From: Blastomussa wellsi
Lineage: Eukaryota > Cnidaria > Anthozoa > Scleractinia > Plerogyridae
Assembly: GCA_947652115.1 (NCBI GenBank)
Contig: OX393570.1
Span: 6,606,710-6,670,709, forward strand
Reading direction: 5' to 3'
Length of the DNA stretch: 64,000 nt
The translations under genes and the position numbers were made by a program. The notes under the pieces were generated by a model. The model saw only the letters and a list, made by a program, of their open reading frames with translations, was not told where the DNA came from and made no database searches. This document shows, one piece after another, positions 10,108 through 20,872 of this stretch. Numbering within the stretch: position 1 is the stretch's first letter; every line of letters begins with the position of its first letter.

Positions 10108-11242
10108 CTAATCAAATGGAACAATTGGGGGGCAGAAATTAACAAGAGCTGAGCACACTCTGATCATATGATCTACTAATGGAGTACACCTGTCAGAATT
10201 CTCATGGTTACTAATCAAAAAGTCAGTTGGCAAGGTACCTTCTAGTATAGTATACTTCCTTCTTAGCAGTCCAATCACACGTTCAACATGAATTCTGACA
10301 TTCGCAATACCTCTTGTTTCCTCCACGTCCACAGGGTCAAGCTGAGACTTGCCCTTTGTGAAAGCTGGTATCACAAGTTTAGCATTTCTCAGTCCGACAC
10401 TCTCTGTGATGGTGAATCCTCGGTCTGCCATGACCATGTCTCCAGGAATCAGTTTGTCCAGGAAGCCACAGTTCTCAGTTAAATATTTATCTGACACACG
10501 ACCTCCCCAGGCTTCAGACACAAATGAAATTGTCCCTTGTCAGTTGTGGTGTTATCCCTACCAGAATTTTGATTGTGTTATGGTGTTTATAACTTGAAAA
10601 TGTCTGTGCCCTAGCTAGCAAGTTTGAAGGTCTTTCGATAAACACTTCAAAACAGTCAATGACAACAGTTATTTTCTTGCCAAATGCATACTGGAAGCAC
10701 TGGGGCATTGTCCTCCACAGCTGGTCCCTGTCAGGCCAGTACACAAAGGGAAATAGCCTTTTGTCCATTAAAACAATCCAGTGGGAAAAAATTCGGGAAA
10801 ATGTTGACACAGAAACAACAAAGCGGTATGCAAGATCCTGCAATGGTGCATTAAGTCTTAGTTTCATAAGTACAATGATGAGCTCTTGAAATCTGTCGTG
10901 TGACTGTGTTTGCCGTGTTACAAGTGGGGAGACGAGCTCATAAACAACCATGAGTACTTCCATAGACGGTAATCCAGTGTAAAAGCGAATTTTATCATCA
11001 GTATCAAAGAAATCCTTGTCTGGGGCTTGATATTGGCTTCTCTGAAACATGTAGTCGAACTCGGTTGTTTGACACTCGGCGTCCTTTATATGGGTTTCCG
11101 GTTCGATTTTTTCAACTTCGCTTACTGCTGTGGCCGCCAGATCAGAAGAAATTATTTCCTCATTCCCTTCGGTTAGACTTTCCTCTACTTCAGTCGAAGT
11201 ACTTGGCTGACTAAAGTCGAGTTTTAGAACGATGATTTTCAA
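10108..11242 (-). pseudogene. DDE_Tnp_4 (HARBI1-like) transposase, frameshifted
   Basis: Two overlapping minus-strand frames (11242-10514 and 10521-10108) make one transposase of the IS5/Harbinger-related type. The first holds a helix-turn-helix-like region ([18 protein letters not shown]) and the first catalytic Asp ([13 protein letters not shown]). The second holds the second Asp ([12 protein letters not shown]) and the Glu ([13 protein letters not shown]). The frame is broken near 10530-10545. An acceptor-like TTTAG about 20 codons after 11242 suggests this is exon 2 of a gene whose exon 1 is the THAP ORF at 11814. THAP-DDE_4 fusions are known from ISL2EU-type elements; terminal repeats were not located. 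Confidence 0.8.
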
Positions 11243-11340
11243 TAAAGCAGTATCTTGAAATTATTCCAAGTCCAAAATAGCTCTTTCAGCATTTGATACC
11301 GGTTGTATCGAATCGACTTCCTATTTGCATCGAAACAACT

Positions 11341-11391
11341 TAGACGTGTATCGAAACGACGTGTATCGAAACGACCGTGTATCGAAACGAC
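11341..11391. repeat. Short tandem repeat, GTATCGAAACGAC units
   Basis: About four diverging units of 13-15 bp between the THAP exon and the transposase exon. It extends the THAP frame with a repetitive FRYTVVSIHVVSIHV tail, which is therefore unlikely to be real protein. Confidence 0.7.
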
Positions 11392-11399
11392 TGAACTCC

Positions 11400-11814
11400 T
11401 TCCAGAAGCTTTCGACGTTCCTCTGCCACTTCGCGTTCTTGTCGTTCGAGTGCAAGTTGTTCTCGCTTCTTTGCCCTTTCAGCTCTCTGCGCCTTAGTTT
11501 CATGGTCTAATTTCGAACCATAACTTTTCTTGCCAAGTTCCAATGTAGGAACCCAATCTATTTCGTGCTTATCCCATTTAGCAGCTGGCTTTCCAGAAAC
11601 AAAATGCTTGCCACAGACACGTTCACTTTTGAGGACGTCTTTCGATTTCAAGTCTCCGCGACTGATCGCATTTATCCATTTTTCTCTTCGCTCTCTAGTC
11701 AGTTCTTCTTCAAATTCACCTTTATCGGTTACCACAGAAGGTATTCGATAAAATCCAAGCCCTTTTTCTCGGTCACTTCTACTTGAACATCCAAAAACAA
11801 CGCAAAGAACCATT
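11400..11814 (-). CDS. THAP zinc-finger domain exon
   Basis: Starts at the ATG at 11814. The C2CH THAP finger is visible: VLCVVFGCSS (both Cys), REKWINAI (conserved Trp), VCGKHFVSGKP (Cys and His), followed by a Glu/Arg-rich coiled coil (residues ~110-140). THAP fingers bind DNA and in transposons direct the transposase to the element ends. It lies directly upstream of the DDE transposase on the same strand, so the two probably form one spliced gene; the donor site is unclear because the tandem repeat at 11341-11391 sits there. Confidence 0.8.
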
Positions 11815-11819
11815 GTCAC

Positions 11820-12470
11820 GCTTACTTTCTCACTGTAATCTCTCTATTGAGCGGGTTTGTTTGGGCACCAACATGGCGGATAGCAACCGTCGTCAAGGCA
11901 AAAGTCACGTGAGTGAAAACCGAGAATACTGCTCTCGCCCAATCAGAATGAAGTAATATTGTTGAGTGTACAATAAATAGTAAAACATTCGCCCTTAGCC
12001 CATCAACGTAACTACTGCACGATCATCGGAAATCTCAGTTCATAATCTAATTGTTAATTATAGATATCTGTCTTGCAGTACAGCCAGAAAGGAATTTGTT
12101 AGCAATGTACAGCTGGATTTATTTAACTCTGCTTGTAGCCGTCATATCGGTATGGAAACCTCGTGGTAAGTGATACTTCTGGAAACGTTTAGCATAAATT
12201 TTCAGAGTTTGACTGATGGTCGTGGGTCGTGGGTCGTGGGTAACAGTCGTGGGTAACAAAATTGAATAGCTGTTATTGCACTGGCTTAACTACAGAATAC
12301 CCTGCCACTCCAAAAGACATCTAGATTCTGTGGCTACGCGGCTACGGAGCTACACGGCTAGGATTCTAAGTGGTTAAGTGGCTAAGTGGCTACGTGGCTA
12401 CGGAGCTACACAGCTACGCAGCTCAGTAGCCTGGCGACGGCCTGACCACCTGGGCTAAACATAACATGCC
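11820..12470. other. Intergenic with simple GGGTCGT and GGCTA repeats
   Basis: No gene seen. 12219-12256 repeats GTCGTGG(GT); 12329-12425 repeats units of the type GGCTACGTGGCTA. Confidence 0.6.
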
Positions 12471-13208
12471 CGCTAAACATGAATATATCTCGTTCTATAA
12501 TCCATGACCCGAAACAAGCGCGCGAAACACAAATATTTCACGTTCTTTAATCCATGACCCGAAACAAGCGCGCTAATCATGAATATATCTCGTTCTATAA
12601 TCCATGACCCGAAACAAGCGCGCTTAACACGAATATTTCTCGTTCTATAATCCATGACCCGAAACAAGCGCGCTTAACACGAATATTTCTCGTTCTATAA
12701 TCCATGACCCGAAACAAGCGCGCTAAACAAGAATATTTCTCGTTCTATAATCCATGACCCGAAACAAGCGCGCGAAACACAAACATTTCACGTTCTTTAA
12801 TCCATGACCCGAAACAAGCGCGCTAAACACGAATATATCTCGTTCTTTAATCCATGACCCGAAACAAGCGCGCTAATCATGCATATATCTCGTTCTGTAA
12901 TCCATGACCCGAAACAAGCGCGCTTAACACGAATATTTCTCGTTCTATAATCCATGACCCGAAACAAGCGCGCTAAACACGAATATTTCTCGTTCTTTAA
13001 TCCATGACCCGAAACAAGCGCGCTAATCATGAATATATCTCGTTCTATAATCCATGACCCGAAACAAGCGCGCTTAACACGAATATTTCTCGTTCTATAA
13101 TCCATGACCCGAAACAAGCGCGCTGAACAAGAATATTTCTCGTTCTTTAATCCATGACCCGAAACAAGCGCGCTAAACATGAATGTATCTCGTTCTATAA
13201 TCCATGAC
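12471..13208. repeat. 50-bp minisatellite, about 14.5 copies
   Basis: The block GAAACAAGCG recurs every 50 bases at 12511, 12561, 12611, 12661, 12711, 12761, 12811, 12861, 12911, 12961, 13011, 13061, 13111 and 13161. Units differ at a few positions (for example TAAACAC, TTAACAC, TAATCAT). Because 50 is not a multiple of three, an ORF through the array cycles through all three frames; the 64- and 145-codon minus-strand ORFs here are by-products of the repeat. Confidence 0.95.
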
Positions 13209-13614
13209 ATCAAATTATTTCGCCGCCTAAGCAACCAATAACCGCAAGATTATTTTCAATTCAACCAAAAAACTTTATTGAACATGATAAATTTTCCTAC
13301 AGTATATCCAAACTCCTTTACTTCGATTTCAAAGTCTTTCTGCAGATAAACTTTCTTGCAACACGAAGCATCATACAGCAAAACTGTCTCATATAATCTA
13401 CAATAATTTTAACTAACACAACTCAAAGTTAAACGTGTTCATATTTGCTCTTACACTGCTTGAGCCGATTCGATAACATTCTTGCGTTCTTCTAATTATT
13501 CAAATTTGTAAATTAATGCCATTTAAAAACCCCTTCCACAAATCTTCTCCACTGTGGACATATCGCCATTTGAACTCAGCTAGGTATGATGAATAGTGTT
13601 CTTTTTTACGACCG
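13209..13614. other. No gene recognised
   Basis: On the minus strand AATAAAG near 13275 could be a poly(A) signal and 13265-13400 is open for about 40 codons, but no family resemblance was found. Confidence 0.3.
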
Positions 13615-13814
13615 NNNNNNNNNNNNNNNNNNNNNNNNNNNNNNNNNNNNNNNNNNNNNNNNNNNNNNNNNNNNNNNNNNNNNNNNNNNNNNNNNNNNNN
13701 NNNNNNNNNNNNNNNNNNNNNNNNNNNNNNNNNNNNNNNNNNNNNNNNNNNNNNNNNNNNNNNNNNNNNNNNNNNNNNNNNNNNNNNNNNNNNNNNNNNN
13801 NNNNNNNNNNNNNN
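13615..13814. other. Assembly gap (200 N)
   Basis: Exactly 200 N, probably a scaffold gap of nominal size. It lies between the minisatellite flank and the second hammerhead-like repeat. Confidence 0.99.
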
Positions 13815-13916
13815 TGATTCGCTCCGACGAAGGGCTAACGCTCGAAACGTCAGCTCTTGAATCTCTTTACGGTGGCCAATTGACATTATCAACCCAGTTG
13901 ATAAAACCAAATTATA
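13815..13916 (+). repeat. 102-bp repeat with hammerhead-like core (copy 2)
   Basis: Second copy of 7553-7654, starting directly at the gap edge, so a longer parent element may be hidden in the gap. Core CCGACGA at 13824-13830 and GAAA at 13844-13847. Confidence 0.55.
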
Positions 13917-14995
13917 TTGCCTCAAAGGGGCCTAGTCAGCCACACCCTTGTTATTGTTTACGTGCGAGAGTTTTACGCATAGCATGTCGAAACGAAAGAG
14001 CTTCCTAAAAACTTAAACTTAAGGTAATTTAAACACTGTCAATAACATAACTTACAGCAATGAAATAAGATTACGCTTCGCAGTACAATTTCAATAATTT
14101 CGATGGCATCAAAAATGGCAGTGCCTACAGACTAGGGCTCTTTAATATGTTTATCATAAAGGTAATTATTCAAGTTAATTATTATAATGATGTGAATAAT
14201 AATTATTACCTAGTCAGTCTAGCCAACCGAGGTCAGCAATGTCATAGCTATAGAGGCACGCACACTTATTTACTCATTTTAACATTTGGATCAGATTAGT
14301 GGATACTTATTAGACTATTAGACTTGAGAGTGTTTCTTATAACATTAAACGAACTTAAAGGAGCTTAATCATAACATTTTGAGTCATTTCTTCTACGACC
14401 TAGTGTCTTAAGAAATTAAAAACACCAAAAAGTGATTCTAAACCAAAGAGGAACAAGGAGGGCTGAGGATGGAGAAGATTGAAACGGATTGGAAATGATA
14501 ATTTTGTTATTAACATTTTTCATATCTAGATGATCTATCTAACCACATTCATTGTCGCCACGTACCATTTTCACTAAAAAGGCAGGTTGCCATTTTCCGT
14601 ATACCACAAGCTTTTGCAATGTTTTCTGCTAAAAGAGGAAAACGTTCGTGATGAGGAAAAAATTGTTGTTGACATATCAGCTAACATTACTTTTCGGTGC
14701 ATATTTTTTCGAATACGTTGTTTATCTGTAAAACAGAGAAATAACAATTTAATAATATTTGAAAGCAGCTATTGCAACAAATTAAGAGTATAAACAAAGT
14801 CATCGTGCTTCTGAACGAATAACGGAAACACCTCTATATTTTAGAATTAAAGTTCATTTAAACTAACAACATAGAAAAATCAACAAATAGGAAAAATATG
14901 AATAAAAATCTGTGACAAGTTCAATACTTGAACGTTATTATTGTTATCACATTCTTGGTCCACACCCTGTGGGCATTTTCGTGGTCGCTTTGCCT
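13917..14995. other. No gene recognised
   Basis: AT-rich. 14159-14215 holds a small inverted repeat (GGTAATTATT ... AATAATTATTACC). Nothing coding seen. Confidence 0.4.
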
Positions 14996-14999
14996 TTAA

Positions 15000-15575
15000 C
15001 CCTTGGACGTACAAGAGGGGTGAAGGGGGGGGGGGTATTTTGTCAAGGGGACTTTCTCTGGGCATCTGTTCACTTCAGTAGCTGTTTGTTTACCTTTAAG
15101 ACATCATTTCTGAAAATTTGGCGAAAATAGATCAGTAGATTCACGAGATATTAAAAGGCAAGTGAGGTGTTGTTCGGGGTTATTCCTTGAAATAGTGTCC
15201 TGGGCCCAAAGCAGTTATAACGCAGCATTAATTTAGTTCCATTAAATCATATTTTACATGTTCTGCTGTTTCAGCTATTCAAAACTGTGATCTGTGAGTA
15301 AAACTTAATTTTGTCAAGAAAAACCAACGTTAGACTGAAAAAAGTAAAAGCGGCAAAAAAATGTGCCATACTGGATGACGTCATAGGCCCTGCAATTTAC
15401 ATATGCAACCCATAATATTAACCTAGTCGTGCAGACGACATAACAGGCTATCTATTGACGGTATAACCTTTTCAAAGTATCTTAACCCAACGAAAACTCA
15501 GGAAGGGGGGTCCTCCCTCCACCACTCCCTCCTTGTACCACGGTGGGGATATGAGTTTGCTTGTACGTCGGAGGG
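15000..15575. mobile_element. piggyBac-like MITE
   Basis: Near-perfect terminal inverted repeats CCCTTGGACGTACAAG and CTTGTACGTCGGAGGG, each flanked by TTAA (14996-14999 and 15576-15579). TTAA targets are typical of piggyBac. G-rich subterminal stretches lie just inside both ends. No ORF. Confidence 0.7.
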
Positions 15576-15823
15576 TTAAGCTTGTCGCTGTTTTCACTAT
15601 AACCAGTACTTACAAGGAATTTTCGAGTCTCGGCATCCACATTGTTCAACTAGGTATCTTGAGTGACACGCCAGCATACAAGCAGAAGTTGTATATTTAG
15701 TGTAACCAGGAATATCTTTAATTGCAGAGTCTGTGCAATTCGTCTCGTAGGGATCCTTTAAGTTAATGACCTAGAAAGTTGAATGGTAAGGTAATGGACT
15801 GAACTGCACACACCAGGAAGTTT

Positions 15824-15899
15824 ATTCTCGTCCCCATAGCCCTTTTAGTTTCTCTCAGCCGGCAGGGCCTTGGCACGAAAAACGAAGGGCTCTGGCGAC
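15824..15899 (-). repeat. 76-bp snapback repeat, inverted copy
   Basis: Reverse complement of the two direct copies at 16073-16148 and 16149-16224, with 173 bases between. Confidence 0.85.
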
Positions 15900-16072
15900 A
15901 TACGATTTTCAAAAAAAATCGAATTTTTTTTCTTGGCTGTTGAGAACAAAGGAATCTTAAACGGAAGTGAAAATGTTCGCCGGCCGCATTATTGCAACAC
16001 ACAACATGTAGAACCATCAATGATATATACATGAAGTCCGGACGTCCTAGAATCTCGGACTGGAAATCGTAT

Positions 16073-16148
16073 GTCTCCAGAGCCCTTCGCTTTTCGTGCC
16101 AAGGCCCTGCCGGCTAAGAGAAACGAAAAGGGCTATGGGAACGAGAAT
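16073..16148 (+). repeat. 76-bp repeat, direct copy 1
   Basis: Begins GTCTCCAGAGCCCTTCG and ends GGGAACGAGAAT. The unit is itself partly palindromic (AGAGCCCTTCG near one end, CGAAAAGGGCTAT near the other). Confidence 0.88.
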
Positions 16149-16224
16149 GTCTCCAGAGCCCTTCGTTTTTCGTGCCAAGGTCCTGCCGGCTAAGAGAAAC
16201 GAAAAGGGCTATGGGGACGAGAAT
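16149..16224 (+). repeat. 76-bp repeat, direct copy 2
   Basis: Abuts copy 1 without a spacer and differs from it at a few bases. Confidence 0.88.
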
Positions 16225-16619
16225 GCAGGAAGTTCAGATAGCTAGTCCTCTTTGCATGCATCGACCGGGCAACTGAACAATTAACTAGTAAGGGAGGAAT
16301 GGAGAAGGGAGGAAAGTGAGGAAGGGGAGAAAGATAAATAGGATGTAGAGTAGGAAGGAAAGAACGACGGAAGAAAGAAAGAAAGATTAAAGGAGCCGCG
16401 TCATCGTTCATACACTTTGAAAAATTTAGCCTAAATTTTTCAAAATCATCATTTATGACCCGTGTCAATCTTCTCCATCCTTAACCATCCTCGTTCCTTT
16501 TTGACTTAAAGGTACCTCTTTACAATTGCTGTTTTTCTTCCTTACATTTTAAGAGTAATTTGTTTCGTCACAAAAAAACATGACTCAGAATATCGTGACG
16601 TAGCTCCTTTAAACATGGG

Positions 16620-16690
16620 AAAGATAATAAATAATAATAAATAAATAAAATATTAATAAATAAATAAATAAATGAATAAATTAATTAACC
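16620..16690. repeat. (AAAT)n-type low complexity
   Basis: Imperfect AATA/AAAT repeats, about 70 bases. Confidence 0.85.
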
Positions 16691-17189
16691 GGACATTTTT
16701 TGGGGTATCCGGCAATCAAACCAAAGATTTAAGTATGGTGTTAGAGATTCGTCCCTAAACGAAAGATTCCTAGAATTGCACTGACTTTAGTGAACGCAAA
16801 TACCTGTTGTCTTCGAGATCATAAACATTTCATTATCTTTACACGACCAATTTCTCGATTACGCGAACTACAAACAGACGATACTGCTATAAACAACGGT
16901 AAACTAGAAACGACGATTTCTTAACTGCGACCTTGTCCGAAATGTTCGATTACGATATATGGAACCCTTTCCGCGCGAACCGAAGCCAGCAGGCTAACAC
17001 TTGACTTGATATACGTCAGATGATACGTCACATAACTTAAACAAAAGAATTACGTAACGACGAAGACTTCGTAACGATCTAATGCCCGTGTCCACAGAAA
17101 AACGTAAAAAATAAATTGTCTTGTGACCACCCGTTAAGAAAGCTATTGCTGTTTTGCCATGCTTTGCCGAGCAGTATGTACGCGGTCGA

Positions 17190-17190
17190 A

Positions 17191-17260
<70 letters not shown>

Positions 17261-17300
17261 TATTATTTTATTATTATTATTATTTATAATTTATTAGATT
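17190..17300. repeat. (ATT)n microsatellite
   Basis: Long ATT run, about 33 units, next to the end of the ASIC-like exon 2. The poly-Ile ORF here is not a gene. Confidence 0.97.
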
Positions 17301-17305
17301 CATAC

Positions 17306-17526
17306 CTTTTCTTTTCGTATTGCTGCAAGGATACTTATGCCAGGTCCCAGCGAAAAACCGAGCTCCTCAACCATTGGGGGTGTCTCGTGGTGATGAATAA
17401 GGACCTTAAGGCCCGCCAGTGACGTCAGTTCTCCATAGTAGTCATATTGTTCTATGTTTAACTTCACACTCAAGCCAAACTTTGCCCCGGCGTGATTTAC
17501 AGTTAAGATTTCTCGGCCGTTTTTAC
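17306..17526 (-). CDS. ASIC-like channel A, exon 2
   Basis: A 221-bp exon in the same frame phase (in 1, out 0) and of the same length as exon 2 of the paralogue at 29137-29357. Acceptor ATCAG precedes base 17526 and donor GTATG follows 17306 on the minus strand. It encodes the extracellular part with GLKVLIHHHETPP and LGFSLGPGIS, characteristic of DEG/ENaC channels. Exon 1 lies 7.2 kb upstream at 24679-25255, beyond the Ngaro element. I could not find exons 3-7 to the left, so the gene may be truncated, or the rest may lie in the gap or outside the window. Confidence 0.85.
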
Positions 17527-17529
17527 CTG

Positions 17530-18988
17530 ATGAACGGAAAGATTGGTTGATGTCAAAATTTACCGTTAATGTGAAGATTGAATTGAAGTTCAATTTAAGG
17601 TGGTCCACTTCAGTTTTGGGAGGTTAATTCCGCCAACTTTTGACTCTTTTCTAGAAACATTCAGAAATATTTTTCTTTCCTTTATTCCTGTTTGTTAAAG
17701 CGTAAACCATCGCATAGTAAAACCCCGCGTATAACAACCTAGAATTTTAAAGTACTTGTTAGGCTAAAATTTTAGACCCATTTTTTTTGAACCTGTTTAG
17801 GAAAGTATTTCAAAGCAGGTTCAAATAGAGTCAAAACTAAAAATTCATGAATCAAACAAAATAAGCTCTTAACCAAGTAATGTCAAAGAAACCTAGGCCA
17901 TTCACATGAATAACATGTCTATAAAAACGAACTAAGAAATAACTGTATTACTTCAGTGAAAACGCTACGTTCTTGACAATCTTAGGGCTTGCGTATGTGC
18001 ATTTTGGCTGTCATTTGGTGCATAACCTATCTTTAAGCAATAGAGAACATTTCCCGTGTTTACATAGCTTCATCATAACACGTGGGGGCTTGGGAGAGAG
18101 TTATGCAAACCCGAGACGAAGTCGAGGACTTAGATAACTATTGCTGATAATTCTCCCAAAACCCCGAGTGTTTAGACGAAGCTATTGCGTTTATAAAATA
18201 TTTCTTTAAAATACGCTCCAAACTAAAGCGTTTACACATTCTCATCTAAACACACCTATCAACCAATGAGAGCTCGCGTAGTATCTCAGTTATTTTATAA
18301 TTAACAATTATTCCACGAGCGCGCGTTGGATATGAGATGGTAGATAGCCAACGAGGCGCGTAGTTTTATTAAAAACGCCCCAAAAATAATCACCCACCAT
18401 ATTTGTAGGTCAATGGTATTTGAGCTCATATACCATTGCCTCTAAACCAATCAAAGTTCAGGTAAAGCAATATACCATAGCTAGTTTTTAATAATAAATG
18501 ATATACCACAGTCCAACCGAAAAGGAGTCGCTTTTTTGTTAAGAAAATAAGAACCTATCTAAGCTGAGCAATAATACAACTAAATAGCCAAAACGAACGA
18601 CCGAGTGTTTCACAGTGGACCGACACTAATAGTTTCATGTCGTTTTTCTCAAAATCTACACTACTGATCCTAACGATTAACGCAAAATTTCAGAAATGAG
18701 AAATTGGCTCTGATTAAACATTCGCGAAAAATAAAACAAAAATCTGCATTGTTATTATTATTATTATTAAAAACTATTTCTTTCTTGTCCAGTAAAATGT
18801 GTAAATTAGGCATTATTTCAAACAGTTCATCGGCAATGCAACTTGCCTAAGAGAAGGGGTTTCTTTTAAATGTTCGGCCATGAAAAAGCTTGAAGGCCCT
18901 GTAAAAGGTTTACAGGTTAGAAATGCACTCTACTATTATTTTGTTGGGCCTCCCCCCTGCAGTGTTTGGCAAATTTTGTAATTACATG
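17530..18988. other. Intron of ASIC-like gene A, left of the Ngaro element
   Basis: No coding signal. Contains a repeat copy at 18287-18520 also found at 37105-37580. Confidence 0.6.
18287..18520. repeat. Interspersed repeat shared with 37105-37580
   Basis: Begins near ATTATTCCACGAGCGCGCG and ends near ATAGCTAGTTTTTAATAAT. The copy at 37105 has extra sequence, including a nested MITE. Confidence 0.75.
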
Positions 18989-19078
18989 CTCTCCTCTAAA
19001 TCATAGAACGCCAAACCCCCCGTCCCCCAAAAAGAAACACACAAGCCTAACTTGGGTGCTGCTCGCTTCGAGACCAGC
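18989..19078 (-). repeat. Ngaro split repeat B2 (3' end)
   Basis: 90-bp direct copy of 20514-20603, starting CTCTCCTCTAAATC and ending GAGACCAGC on the plus strand. Its position after the recombinase ORF suggests it supplies the 3' end of that transcript. Confidence 0.92.
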
Positions 19079-19277
19079 GTTCGTTTATTGCACTATAGCA
19101 AGGTAAAAACCACGTACAAGCATAACAAGCATAGCAAAAGCTACCGAAATGGGGTTGTGGGACAACAGCTGGGTGAAAAACCTCTCCGTACGCCCACTTG
19201 CCCCTAAGAGGAAAACCCCAGGCCAGCTGAACCCCAAATCGGACGGTCCCCCGGGCAAGACCAACAAAAACAAAAAC

Positions 19278-20264
19278 CTAAATGCCTAAAGCCTTAGAAA
19301 CAGACAAACGAGAAGCGAGAGAATCTTTGACATAGCCATCTTTGGCGGAAGCACTAGACCAGCGACCGTGACGTAAAAAGAGACGATCCGGAACACCGGC
19401 ATTAGCTGCAGCAGTAGCTCCGCCACTCCTAAGACTGTGAGTTCCAAAACGCGCTAAATCAGGAACAATGCCTCTAAAAACCTCAATTACTAATTCTCTT
19501 AGCCTAGTGTAACTAAGACCTCTAGCTCTAGCCTTGTAGCCATATTTGGTTCTAGTTAACTGGCAAAAAAGAGGACTGTCGTGACTAAGCTGAGCCTTAT
19601 CGAGATACCGATTCATCATGTTAACAGGACAGGTAACTTTCCCTGTAACAGCTACAACAACCCATGCACCGTCCCTGTATTTATCGGTTTTACTAGACTC
19701 AATGAACAACTGTAACTTCTCACTATCGATTTCAACATCTGAGCGAACTAATTTCGCAAGCTCATCAAATCTAAGAAAAGCTGCAAAGGCCAGCAGACAA
19801 ATTAAAACAGAACGAATGTCATATAACGAAGCCATCGACAGGGCTTTAGAGTTAACTAATTGCTCCAATTGAGCAACGGTAATAGGTTCCTTCTTGCACG
19901 TATGGTGGGCCAAAAGACGCTGAGCACCAGCAAGAACATCCTTCACCAACGGGTGCTCTGAAGGCGATCTCTCCCCAGCCAAATGGTGCACCCAGGCAAT
20001 GGCATGAATGGCAGACTCAATGGGAGCAGCGGTCCTAGCTTCCGCCATCAAGTGACGCAAATAGAGAGCGAAGTGATAAGGAGACGCAGGAAATGCTGGC
20101 AAGCCCTGATCGCGCGCCCAACGCTTCCATCTGGCATAGGTCGCGGAATACTTGGTAGCAGTACTGGGAGCTCTTCCCGCCAAAGCCACATCAGGAAGCG
20201 AATCGGCTAACAATCTTAACTCAAAGTCGTCCCGAGGAACCGCGGCCTGAAGGTTCGACCACAT
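19278..20264 (-). CDS. Ngaro tyrosine recombinase
   Basis: ATG at 20264 ([13 protein letters not shown]) gives about 328 residues; the frame is open further upstream into A2 but that part is hydrophobic and lacks family features. The N-terminal SAM-like DNA-binding domain ([14 protein letters not shown]) precedes the catalytic domain with Arg in FLRFDELAK, Lys in [17 protein letters not shown] (H-x-x-R), HGRW and the nucleophile Tyr in KDGYVKDS. All catalytic residues are present. The enzyme integrates the circular cDNA by recombination instead of a DDE integrase. It has its own upstream A2 repeat with a TATA-like sequence. Confidence 0.92.
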   Translation of the reverse strand: MWSNLQAAVPRDDFELRLLADSLPDVALAGRAPSTATKYSATYARWKRWARDQGLPAFPASPYHFALYLRHLMAEARTAAPIESAIHAIAWVHHLAGERSPSEHPLVKDVLAGAQRLLAHHTCKKEPITVAQLEQLVNSKALSMASLYDIRSVLICLLAFAAFLRFDELAKLVRSDVEIDSEKLQLFIESSKTDKYRDGAWVVVAVTGKVTCPVNMMNRYLDKAQLSHDSPLFCQLTRTKYGYKARARGLSYTRLRELVIEVFRGIVPDLARFGTHSLRSGGATAAANAGVPDRLFLRHGRWSSASAKDGYVKDSLASRLSVSKALGI

Positions 20265-20347
20265 GGCGGACTTAAAAACATCTACAAAAAGAAAAAAGAG
20301 GAAAACAAAAGGACACACGGCAACAAAAATATATGATACAATAAAAA

Positions 20348-20513
20348 CAAAACACGAACGCCGGAAAGCGAGACCGAGATGAAAGACCCACTCTTTCACG
20401 GCTAATATATATACACCCGCCAAAATACCCCACATACCAACGCACAACAAACAAAGATAACGATGAGAGCATATTTTCCTGCTAATTCCGCTGTCAAACG
20501 CAGGAAAATACTA
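20348..20513 (-). repeat. Ngaro split repeat A2
   Basis: 166-bp direct copy of 24098-24263. It lies directly upstream of the recombinase gene on the minus strand and abuts B1. Confidence 0.93.
20403..20413 (-). promoter_or_regulatory. TATA-like element in A2
   Basis: On the minus strand TGTATATATATTAG lies about 140 bases upstream of the recombinase ATG (20264). The same sequence occurs in A1. Confidence 0.45.
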
Positions 20514-20603
20514 CTCTCCTCTAAATCATAGAACGCCAAACCCCCCGTCCCCCAAAAAGAAACACACAAGCCTAACTTGGGTGCTGCTCGCTTCGAGACC
20601 AGC
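20514..20603 (-). repeat. Ngaro split repeat B1
   Basis: 90-bp direct copy of 18989-19078, following the gag-RT unit and abutting A2. Confidence 0.93.
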
Positions 20604-20872
20604 ATGTAGATACACACGAGAGCCCGAGAACGGGAATCGAAATCTAGCGAACAGTAAAGGAACAAAACAACAAGCAAAAGGTAAAATCAGAACGAAAGAT
20701 CGATATAAGCAAAGAATAAACTACAGTTAAACCACCCAAAGGCTAAGAACAGGCGATAAAGGCTAACAACAGACTAATAACATAAGCACCCACTGGCTAA
20801 AAAGAATTCAAAGCGACTCCCTGATCTTTCAACTACACGAAGAGCGAAGACTACCCATAAACTAAACTAAGA

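Noticed and set aside
12471..13208. CRISPR-like array
   Set aside because: The whole 50-bp unit repeats with small changes; there are no unique spacers and the context is eukaryotic.
12473..13234. Two minus-strand ORFs of 64 and 145 codons with repeated residues
   Set aside because: They run through the 50-bp minisatellite; the repeat has no stop in these frames, so the ORFs are a by-product.
13262..13420. Possible last exon of a minus-strand gene ending near an AATAAA
   Set aside because: About 40 open codons with no family match and a stop just upstream in the same frame; not enough support.
13500..14008. ORFs across the N run
   Set aside because: They consist mainly of unknown residues from the 200-base gap.
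15763..16032. Possible exon 3 of ASIC-like gene A (minus strand, HVVCCNNAAG-like)
   Set aside because: A few residues resemble the HVVKQCGC block, but the conserved cysteines and upstream YPYESNC part are missing and there is no suitable acceptor.
17159..17422. ORF with a long Ile run
   Set aside because: It is the (ATT)n microsatellite read in frame.
20265..20450. N-terminal extension of the Ngaro recombinase
   Set aside because: The open frame reaches into repeat A2, but the extension is hydrophobic, lies in the likely promoter and has no family features; the ATG at 20264 fits better.
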